This document shows positions 57,923-64,000 of a stretch of 64,000 nt of DNA, piece after piece. Numbering within the stretch: position 1 is the first letter of the stretch; every line of letters begins with the position of its first letter. This DNA comes from Candidatus Eiseniibacteriota bacterium. Its GTDB lineage: Bacteria; Joyebacterota; Joyebacteria; Joyebacterales; Joyebacteraceae. Under the pieces are notes generated by a model that was given only the letters and a program-made list of their open reading frames with translations, was not told the DNA's origin and made no database searches. The stretch is taken from positions 1 to 64,000 of the forward strand of contig JAUXGN010000009.1 in NCBI GenBank assembly GCA_030622115.1, in the 5' to 3' direction. The translations under genes were made by a program, and so were the position numbers.

Positions 57923-59020
57923 ATGAGAGAACTCGAACTCTATTTCGGTCCTCAGCATCTGGGTATGGTCGGCAATCTGAGCATCACGTTGACGGTCGAA
58001 GGCGACCGCGTCGTGAACGCCGCGATGAACCCGGGGTATCTGCACAGGGGCTTCGAGAAGCTCATGGAACAGCGCAGCTGGATCAAGAACTTCCCGATGG
58101 TGTGCAGGATGAACATCCTCGACCCTGATTCCATGGAGATGATCTACGCCATGGCGGTGGAGAAGCTGGCAGGGATCGAGGTTCCGGAGAGAGCGCATTA
58201 CATACGCAGCATCTATCTGGAACTCGCTCGCGCCGGGTCGCACCTCTTCGGTCTGTGGGCGTATTCGAACATGCTGGGTTTCGACACCGTCGCACAGTGG
58301 GCGATGTATCATCGCGACCTCATTCTCGATCGGTTCGAGGAACTCACCGGCGGCAGGGTGTATCACATCTACATCTGGCCGGGCGGCGTGCGGAGGGATT
58401 TCCCGGAGGGGTTTGAGGACAGGCTGGTGTCCACGCTTCATTCCATCGGAGGCTGTGTTCCGGACTACGATGCTACGTTTTTTAACAACCGGCTCTTCGC
58501 GGACAGGGCGCGGGGCATAGGCGTCGTCACGAGAGAAGATGCTCTGGCGATGGGTGCGGTGGGGCAGGTTCTGAGGGCGACGGGCGTGGACGACGATGTT
58601 AGAAAGATCGATCCGTACGCGGCGTATGACAAGGTGCCCTGGGACGTTCACACCAGTGAGGACGGCGATGCGTACTCGAGGGTTTGGATCGTCCGGAATG
58701 AGATGATCGAGAGCGTTCATATGATCTTCAAGCTCTTGGACGCGATGCCCAAGGGTGAGGTATACAACAGGATCCCGAACCCGTTCAAGTGGCGCATTCC
58801 AGAAGGCGAGACGTACGTGCGCTGCGAATCATCGCGTGGGGAACTCGGGCTGTATCTCGTGAGCGACGGTGGGGACAAGCCGTACCGGGCGCATTTCAGG
58901 ACACCTTCCTATACGCATGGACTCACGATCCTCGAGAAGGCGCTCAAGGGAGCGAGTATCTCCGACGTGGGCAATATCATGATGAGCCTCTACGTCGTGG
59001 CCCCGGAGATAGACAGGTAG
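57923..59020 (+). CDS. nuoD: NuoD/MbxL-like subunit without NiFe ligands
   Basis: A 365-residue large subunit of the hydrophilic arm. It has LYFGPQHLGMVGNLSITLTVEGDRV, MNPGYLHRGFEKLME, YAMAVEKLAGIEVPERAHYIRSIYLELARAGSHL and a C-terminal SLYVVAPEIDR. Where membrane-bound hydrogenases carry the N-terminal CGIC ligands, it reads RMNILD, and the C-terminal DPCxxC is absent. It therefore cannot form a NiFe centre and is NuoD/Mbx-type. The electron acceptor (quinone, polysulfide or other) cannot be decided. It follows the NuoC stop by six bases. Confidence 0.92.
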   Translation: MRELELYFGPQHLGMVGNLSITLTVEGDRVVNAAMNPGYLHRGFEKLMEQRSWIKNFPMVCRMNILDPDSMEMIYAMAVEKLAGIEVPERAHYIRSIYLELARAGSHLFGLWAYSNMLGFDTVAQWAMYHRDLILDRFEELTGGRVYHIYIWPGGVRRDFPEGFEDRLVSTLHSIGGCVPDYDATFFNNRLFADRARGIGVVTREDALAMGAVGQVLRATGVDDDVRKIDPYAAYDKVPWDVHTSEDGDAYSRVWIVRNEMIESVHMIFKLLDAMPKGEVYNRIPNPFKWRIPEGETYVRCESSRGELGLYLVSDGGDKPYRAHFRTPSYTHGLTILEKALKGASISDVGNIMMSLYVVAPEIDR

Positions 59021-59048
59021 CCGTTCAGCCAGGGAGAGAACGAGAACA

Positions 59049-60902
59049 ATGGCCAAAGGCAGTCTGCTCAGTTCGCTCAAGGTAGCCAGGTTTCTCTTTA
59101 GGAAGCCCAAGACTCTCAGGTATCCGTTCGAGAAAAAGGAGCCCGCTCTGAGGTACAGGGGCTTCCACCTGAACGACTGGGACACGTGCACCGGATGCGG
59201 GAACTGCGCGGACATCTGCCCGAACACGGCGATAGAGATGGTCGAAGTGCTCGATCTCGAGGTCGGGCCGGGTGAAAAGAACGAACGGCCCAAGCTCGAC
59301 TACGGCAGGTGCTGCTTCTGCGGTCTGTGCATCGATATCTGCCCACCGGGTTCACTCAGGCTCTCCAGGGACTACTTCCATACCCACTTCAATACGGACA
59401 CCTTCGTCTTCGTGCCGAAGGATGAGAAGAGCGACGAGGAGACGTTTCTCCCGGCCGAGAACTACTCGATTCTGAAGGCGAGCCTCACGCACCGGAAACG
59501 GGACTACGAAGGCTTCTCGTCCGACCTCTCGTACGCGCTCTTCGAGCCCGAGCGCGTTCCCATGCCTGAGGTTCCGCCCGCGGAGAGGACGCTTTCCTTC
59601 GTCGAACAGGTCATCGGCTACGACAGGGAACAGGCGGTGCGCGAGGCCGAGCGGTGTCTGGAGTGCCGGCTCTGCGAGGAGGCCTGCCCGGCTCACATGA
59701 AGATCTCGGACTACATTGGGGCCATCTATAACGGCGAGCCGGAGGAGTCACTCCGGAAGATATACGAGGACAACCCCATTCCGTCGATCTGCGGACGCGT
59801 CTGCATGAAGCACTGCGAGGACGCGTGCTCGCTCAGATTGAGGGGTGAGCCGCTGGCGATCAGATGGCTCAAGAGGTATGTGGCCGATACGATCCAGGAC
59901 TTCAAGTCGACTCTCGAGCAGCAACCGGGCGAGCCGACCGGGAAGAAGGTGGCGGTCATCGGAGCGGGCCCCGGAGGGCTATCGGTGGCGTATTTCTTGA
60001 GGCTCATGGGCGACGACGTCGTTGTGTTCGACGAGCTTTCTGGTGGCGGTGGTGTGATACGCATTGGGCCGCCCAGGTACAGGCTGCCCCTGGCGAGCAT
60101 CGAGAAGGATGCGGATCATGTTGCATCACTCGGTGTGGAGTTCCGGTACAACACGAAGGTGGGAACGGACGTGCGTTTCCAGGAGCTGCTCGATGAGTAT
60201 GACGCGGTCTATCTCGGCATCGGTCTGACCGTGAGCCGCTCCACGAGAGTTGAGAATGCGGACAAGTGCCGGCTTGCGCTTGACTTCCTCAGGAAGAACA
60301 AGACGGAGTCCATGAGCAAGGTCACGGAAGAGGTCATCGTGATCGGTGGCGGCAACGTGGCGATGGATGTCGCGAGGGAGGCCCTCAGACTTCAGCACAT
60401 GCAATACCCGGGGGAGAAGGTCGTAACGCGCATGGTCTCGCTCGAGGACTGGGACGAGATGCCCGCGACCGAGGAGGAGATAGAAGAGACACGGGAAGAG
60501 GCCGTCGAGTTCAATCCCGCATGGGGTCCGAAGAAGGTCCTGCTCGACGACGACGGCAACGTGAGCGGACTCCTGTGCATGAAGGTGAAGTCCGTGTTTG
60601 ATGATGAGGGGAAATTCGCACCCACGTTCTTCGAGGACCAGGAGATGGTGCTCAAGGGAACGACCATCATCGAGGCCATCGGACAGGGATCGGATTTCTC
60701 ATTCATCCCCGAAGATATGCTCACGAAACTCCGATTCAATGAGATGCGAAAGGTCAGCGTTGACGAGAACGGCATGACCTCGCTCCCGGGGATCTTCGCC
60801 GGAGGAGACATCGTCAACACGAACCTGGATGCAGTCACCGCGATTGCCGATGCCAAGATAGCCTCGGAAGGCATCCACAAGTGGATGACCCGCTCCCGGT
60901 AG
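59049..60902 (+). CDS. NuoI/MbxN-like ferredoxin fused to GltD/NfnB-type NAD(P)H oxidoreductase
   Basis: A 617-residue fusion and the last gene of the operon. Residues ~1-130 are a NuoI-like ferredoxin with two 4Fe-4S motifs: Cys 47, 50, 53, 57 (CTGCGNCADICP) and Cys 89, 92, 95, 99 (CFCGLCIDICPPG). Residues ~195-617 are the GltD/NfnB/DPD-type flavoprotein: Cys-rich clusters (CLECRLCEEACP from Cys203; ICGRVCMKHCEDAC), FAD site VAVIGAGPGGLSVAYFL (~300), NAD(P)H site VIVIGGGNVAMDVAREAL (~430), and FAGGDIVN near the end. In archaeal Mbx the ferredoxin subunit is a separate gene and no such dehydrogenase is attached. The fusion would feed NAD(P)H electrons directly into the complex. Confidence 0.9.
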   Translation: MAKGSLLSSLKVARFLFRKPKTLRYPFEKKEPALRYRGFHLNDWDTCTGCGNCADICPNTAIEMVEVLDLEVGPGEKNERPKLDYGRCCFCGLCIDICPPGSLRLSRDYFHTHFNTDTFVFVPKDEKSDEETFLPAENYSILKASLTHRKRDYEGFSSDLSYALFEPERVPMPEVPPAERTLSFVEQVIGYDREQAVREAERCLECRLCEEACPAHMKISDYIGAIYNGEPEESLRKIYEDNPIPSICGRVCMKHCEDACSLRLRGEPLAIRWLKRYVADTIQDFKSTLEQQPGEPTGKKVAVIGAGPGGLSVAYFLRLMGDDVVVFDELSGGGGVIRIGPPRYRLPLASIEKDADHVASLGVEFRYNTKVGTDVRFQELLDEYDAVYLGIGLTVSRSTRVENADKCRLALDFLRKNKTESMSKVTEEVIVIGGGNVAMDVAREALRLQHMQYPGEKVVTRMVSLEDWDEMPATEEEIEETREEAVEFNPAWGPKKVLLDDDGNVSGLLCMKVKSVFDDEGKFAPTFFEDQEMVLKGTTIIEAIGQGSDFSFIPEDMLTKLRFNEMRKVSVDENGMTSLPGIFAGGDIVNTNLDAVTAIADAKIASEGIHKWMTRSR

Positions 60903-61248
60903 TGGTGCCGCTTCCAGAGGTAGGGTGCAGTTCCTGAGACCAGGATTGCGGCCTCTGAAGCCTTGTGATCGGCAAAACCCTACAGATCGGCTCGACCCCG
61001 TAGATACCTCGGTGCGTGTTAATGAACCACACCATCACTTCGGTCGGCGGTCGAACTCCGCCTGCCGGACCCACTTCCGATGAATACCTGTTTGGCTTTC
61101 CCTTGACTCCATCCTCTCACGATTGGGAGCCTTCGGGAAACACGGTACGGTTCAGTTCGGTTGAAGCAGAATCGCAGCTGACGCGCACTGGCGACTGAGG
61201 CGAGTTGGATCACAGTCGTGGTTCGGAGCTACAGCTGCAGTCAGTAGA
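60903..61248. other. Intergenic region after the mbx operon
   Basis: About 345 bases with no recognised gene. An imperfect inverted repeat (GCTTCCAGAGG near 60910 with CCTCTGAAGC near 60952) may be the operon terminator, although its loop is about 30 bases long. Confidence 0.35.
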
Positions 61249-61291
61249 GGCGGACAGGATTGACCCCGTGTGGGGATCGGTTCTGTCCGCC
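61249..61291. terminator. Long hairpin, possible terminator
   Basis: GGCGGACAG (61249-61257) pairs with CTGTCCGCC (61283-61291) around an inner CCCC-GTGT-GGGG helix, and is followed by TTGTCCTGTG. It may be a terminator or a regulatory structure; it is 346 bases past the operon stop. Confidence 0.5.
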
Positions 61292-61319
61292 TTGTCCTGT
61301 GTGGGAGCGATGGGCGTAG

Positions 61320-61348
61320 TGGCGGGTTCAGCGCCGGTGTGGTATCGT
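61320..61348 (+). promoter_or_regulatory. Possible promoter of the beta-helix gene
   Basis: TGGCGG (61320-61325), 17 bases, then TATCGT (61343-61348), preceded by TGTGG. Weak hexamers, but the same TGTGGTAT context as other exported genes here. Confidence 0.4.
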
Positions 61349-61411
61349 CAGCAAGCTACGGTCAACCTGAGAAGGTCGCATCATCACCGGCTCTCGAGTA
61401 AGGAGGGATCC

Positions 61412-62641
61412 ATGAGGATTGCCAATCGTGTGAACGTGTGCGTCATTGCTGCCGCGTTCGTTGCTGTGGTCGCCGTTCCGGTTGGGGCCGTCATCTACAC
61501 AGTCAGTGCCGATGGTCTCGGGGATTTTTCGACCATCCAGGCGGCGCTCGATATCGTAGTCGGCGGTGACATCATCGAGCTGACCGACGAGACATTCACC
61601 GGAGACGGCAATCGGGACATCGTCGTGCCCTCGGTAAGTGTGACGATACGCTCGCAGGGAGGAGATCCGGCCGCCTGCATCATCGACTGCGAGGGAAGCG
61701 CGCGCGCGGAGCACCGCGGGTTTCACTTCACCACGACCGGAAGCGAGACAGCCCGGCTCCAGGACATTGGGATCATCAATGGGTATGTGACGACGGATGG
61801 CGGTGGAGGTATCTGGGTCCAGGGCGCCGATCCGGATCTGGTCAACTGCATCGTGGCCCAGTGCACGGCGGTGGGCGGCGTCAGATATGGCGGAGGTCTC
61901 TATGTAAGTAACATGGGCAGCCCTTGGGTTCAGGACTGCACCTTCACAGGCAATACCGGGGACTACGGTGGGGGCGTTGCCGTGTCTGGTGGGGGCGGCT
62001 TCTACGAGAGGTGCACGATCATCGACAACGAGGCCACGGGCATAGCGGGCGGCCTCTACACATCCTCCGTCGGCACAATGGAGTTCAGCGATTGCGCGAT
62101 CGTCAGCAACGTTGCACTCAGAGCGGGAGGTGTCCGGCTGTCGGGCTACCAGCCGCTTCTGACCGATTGCGACATCAGCCGGAACGAGGCGACCACGAAC
62201 TACGCAGGCGGACTCTGGCTCCAAGCGGGTTCCGCTGTCGGCTGCACCATCGTCGACAACGCCACCGCTCAGGATGGCGGGAACGTCTACTGTAGTGCGG
62301 GCACTGGCACCCTCACAAACTGCATCATCGCCTTCAGCGAGAGCGGCGAGGGTGTCTACGCGACCGAGGGCTATCTTCCGACGATGTCGTGCTGCGACGT
62401 ATACGGCAATGCGGGGGGGGGCTACGGCGGCAGTCTTACTGACCAGACGGGCCTCGACGGCAACATTGCCGAGAATCCGCAGCTCTGCGGGTTGGACATA
62501 GCCGACTACCGGCTGTTCGACACGTCTCCGTGCCTTCCCGGAGGCAACGACTGCAGCGTGCAGCTGGGCGCCTACGGGCAGGGCTGCGACTCGCCCGTGG
62601 AGAAGATGAGTTGGGGACGCGTGAAGTCGATGTGGCGGTAG
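61412..62641 (+). CDS. Exported parallel beta-helix protein with SWG-type tail
   Basis: A 409-residue protein with ATG after AAGGAGG and a signal peptide (VNVCVIAAAFVAVVAVPVGA). The start of the mature part (YTVSADGLGDFSTIQAALDIVVGGDIIELTD) and the repeats (LVNCIVAQCTAVGG, VQDCTFTGNTGDYGGGVAV, ERCTIIDNEATGIAGGLY, FSDCAIVSNVALRAGGVRL) are those of right-handed beta-helix proteins related to polymorphic outer-membrane or pectate-lyase-like folds. Catalytic residues are not evident. It ends DSPVEKMSWGRVKSMWR, an SWG-type tail with Trp in place of Tyr. Probably on the cell surface. Confidence 0.88.
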   Translation: MRIANRVNVCVIAAAFVAVVAVPVGAVIYTVSADGLGDFSTIQAALDIVVGGDIIELTDETFTGDGNRDIVVPSVSVTIRSQGGDPAACIIDCEGSARAEHRGFHFTTTGSETARLQDIGIINGYVTTDGGGGIWVQGADPDLVNCIVAQCTAVGGVRYGGGLYVSNMGSPWVQDCTFTGNTGDYGGGVAVSGGGGFYERCTIIDNEATGIAGGLYTSSVGTMEFSDCAIVSNVALRAGGVRLSGYQPLLTDCDISRNEATTNYAGGLWLQAGSAVGCTIVDNATAQDGGNVYCSAGTGTLTNCIIAFSESGEGVYATEGYLPTMSCCDVYGNAGGGYGGSLTDQTGLDGNIAENPQLCGLDIADYRLFDTSPCLPGGNDCSVQLGAYGQGCDSPVEKMSWGRVKSMWR

Positions 62642-62680
62642 GCGCATCCCCTGAGTGGAGTCAGTCCTTGTGAGGAGATC

Positions 62681-63448
62681 ATGAACGAACTTCCCGAGCA
62701 CGTTCGACGCAATCGCGAGGCCTGGAGCGAGATGGCAGCGGACTTCGTCGCATCCGGAGAAAGGCATTGGGCCGAGCAGGAGCCGTCCTGGGGGGTCTGG
62801 TGTGTGCCGGAAGCGGAGCTGGGTCTCTTGCCTGATGATCTCAATGGGAAAGACGCCATCGAACTCGGATGTGGAACGGCCTACGTGTCCGCGTGGCTCA
62901 TGCGTCGCGGCGCGCGCGTCGTCGGCATCGACAATTGTGAGGAACAGCTCGTGACGGCACGCCGTCTTCAGGGGGAGCACGGTCTCGAGTTTCCTCTGAT
63001 TCACGGTAACGCGGAGACCGTACCGCTACCTGACGAGAGTTTCGACTTTGTCATCTCCGAGTACGGCGTCTGCATCTGGGCCGATCCCGCACGCTGGGTC
63101 CCGGAGGCGGCACGGTTGCTCCGCCCGGGTGGACGGCTCGTCTTCCTTGGGAACTCACACCTCCTCGATCTCTGCATGCCCGATGAGGATAATGTCGCAG
63201 CGGGAGAGCGGCTCCTGAGGCCGGCGTTCGGCATGTATCGCATGGAGTGGCCCGACGACCCCGGCGTGGAGTTCCATCAGACACACGGTGAGTGGATAAG
63301 GCTGCTCCGCCGTTCCGGCTTCGAGATCAAAGACCTGGTCGAAGTGCGTCCCTCCGAGGGCGCGACCACGAGCTATCCATACGTCACATATGAGTGGGCG
63401 CGCCGGTGGCCGTGCGAGGAAGTCTGGAAGGTCCGAAAGCGCGGGTGA
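62681..63448 (+). CDS. Class I SAM-dependent methyltransferase
   Basis: A 255-residue cytoplasmic enzyme. The SAM-binding motifs are clear: motif I AIELGCGTAYVSAWLMRRGARVVGID (~65-90), motif II/post-I NAETVPLPDESFDFVISEYGVCIW, and ARLLRPGGRLVFLG. The N terminus (VRRNREAWSEMAADFVASGERHW) is the common start of the family. The substrate is unknown. It begins after GAGGAG and is followed by a terminator-like hairpin at 63579. There is no link to the neighbouring exported genes. Confidence 0.92.
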   Translation: MNELPEHVRRNREAWSEMAADFVASGERHWAEQEPSWGVWCVPEAELGLLPDDLNGKDAIELGCGTAYVSAWLMRRGARVVGIDNCEEQLVTARRLQGEHGLEFPLIHGNAETVPLPDESFDFVISEYGVCIWADPARWVPEAARLLRPGGRLVFLGNSHLLDLCMPDEDNVAAGERLLRPAFGMYRMEWPDDPGVEFHQTHGEWIRLLRRSGFEIKDLVEVRPSEGATTSYPYVTYEWARRWPCEEVWKVRKRG

Positions 63449-63578
63449 GCGCTCGTCCGCGCAGACGGTCTTGCTGGAGCCTTGAGGCAGTATCCCTACT
63501 GTCAATGAGGTTGATATTTCTTGCCTAGACACGCATGATTATGCGAAGTGTCCCCGCCAATCCGTGGTGTGAACCACA

Positions 63579-63605
63579 AGCCCGCAGGCGAGTTAGCCGC
63601 GGGCT
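63579..63605 (+). terminator. Terminator-like hairpin after the methyltransferase
   Basis: AGCCCGC (63579-63585) pairs with GCGGGCT (63599-63605) and is extended by a GG/CC pairing, followed by CCTCTGTTGTG. Confidence 0.55.
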
Positions 63606-63696
63606 CCTCTGTTGTGACCATTTCGTGGCACACGTGATGCACGATTCAACCGTGTAGAGCGGTCATGGAGCTGAGTGCGGCCGCAAGGGGAGGATC

Positions 63697-64000
63697 GTGA
63701 AACCGTTCGTGGTAGTGACAATGCTGCTTCTTGTTCTCCTGGCGCTGGGCGCTTGGGCCGGAGGGGGAGACGGCATCAGCGGGGAGATCGCCCCCGGCGT
63801 CACGGCCGCGTTCAAACACAAGATCGTTGTAGAGCAAGAGACGTGGCCGTCGGCCCTCGAAGAAACAAGAGCAGGACGTCAAATGATCCGCCTCGAACAT
63901 CGGGGCGGATTTTGTCTTCATGTAAGGGTTCGGGAGAACCCCGGAGACTACGTCATCTGCATCGTCTACGTGGAGGATGACGGAGAACTGATCCTGAATG
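63697..64000 (+). CDS. Exported protein, truncated by the window edge
   Basis: A GTG preceded by AGGGGAGG opens a frame that remains open to the last base (101 codons seen). It encodes a signal peptide (VVVTMLLLVLLALGAWA) and a mature start (GGGDGISGEIAPGVTAAF) followed by beta-rich sequence (HKIVVEQETWPSALEE, MIRLEHRGGFCLHVRVRENPGDYVICIVYVEDDGEL). No family is recognised. The C terminus, which would show whether it carries one of the sorting tails, lies outside the window. Confidence 0.7.
   Translation, partial: MKPFVVVTMLLLVLLALGAWAGGGDGISGEIAPGVTAAFKHKIVVEQETWPSALEETRAGRQMIRLEHRGGFCLHVRVRENPGDYVICIVYVEDDGELILN

Noticed and set aside
57923-59020. Membrane-bound NiFe hydrogenase (Mbh) operon
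   Set aside because: The order of antiporter and NuoB/C/D/H-like genes resembles Mbh, but both NiFe Cys pairs are missing from the large subunit and there are two large antiporter-like subunits, which fits Mbx/Mbs instead.
61328-63004. 558-residue frame antisense to the beta-helix gene
   Set aside because: No ribosome site, and the plus-strand gene has a clear signal peptide and repeats; this is a shadow.
1-64000. CRISPR arrays, tRNA and rRNA genes
   Set aside because: No regularly spaced short repeats, no tRNA-like cloverleaf and no rRNA-like sequence were noticed in the read-through; a covariance-model search would be needed to exclude a tRNA fully.

Overview
The window is about 64 kb of GC-rich bacterial DNA from an organism with strong Shine-Dalgarno sites and a large secretome. 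Many secreted proteins end in a FlgD-like/type IX-style C-terminal domain (PNPF...WDG...ASGxYxxRL...RKMxLLR), one ends in PEP-CTERM, and several end in a short tail of the form PVExxSWGxIKxMYR. Together with the NQR and Mrp/Mbx-type complexes, this suggests an uncultured lineage of the wider FCB neighbourhood (Eisenbacteria/Krumholzibacteriota/Latescibacterota-like). The placement is an inference: no rRNA, tRNA or ribosomal marker is in the window.

Layout. 1-390 holds a decayed serine recombinase fragment. 0.6-12.5 kb is a secretome region: an unknown exported protein, a GH13 amylase, a beta-helix protein broken by an in-frame TGA, and an endonuclease I with a lamin-tail domain. Two cold-shock genes there share a long, apparently structured 5' leader. 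12.9-15.7 kb has a serpin, a DUF4126 membrane protein and a metallophosphoesterase. 15.8-22.1 kb (minus strand) is a glutamate dehydrogenase followed by two overlapping PEP-synthase-like ATP-grasp genes, one fused to GAF-like and nucleotidyltransferase domains. 22.3-28.0 kb is more secretome, rich in the SWG tail. 28.5-35.9 kb is a Na+-NQR operon (nqrABCDEF) whose NqrA carries two RnfC-like 4Fe-4S motifs, followed by ferritin-like, cytochrome c and small membrane genes. 36-41.5 kb has an FG-GAP protein flanked by 59-bp direct repeats, a MATE transporter, a PEP-CTERM protein and a secreted endonuclease/exonuclease/phosphatase-family protein. 41.8-46 kb is a pair of DUF3857/transglutaminase-like genes, one with the catalytic Cys replaced. 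46-49.4 kb is a MacAB-like export system.

49.5-60.9 kb is an uninterrupted operon: rex, with a matching operator, then a 13-gene membrane complex. It combines Mrp/Mnh antiporter subunits, a second NuoL/N-type subunit, and NuoH/B/C/D-like subunits. It ends in a NuoI-like ferredoxin fused to a GltD/NfnB-type FAD-NAD(P)H oxidoreductase. The gene order resembles archaeal Mbx/Mbs, and the large subunit lacks NiFe ligands. The simplest reading is a redox-sensed, NAD(P)H-linked, ion-pumping complex. The window closes with a beta-helix protein carrying the SWG tail, a methyltransferase and the start of an exported protein.

The items most worth following are the SWG tail (with one internal copy and one orphan copy), the Rex/Mbx/GltD-fusion operon, the NQR/RNF hybrid NqrA, and the paired cold-shock leaders.
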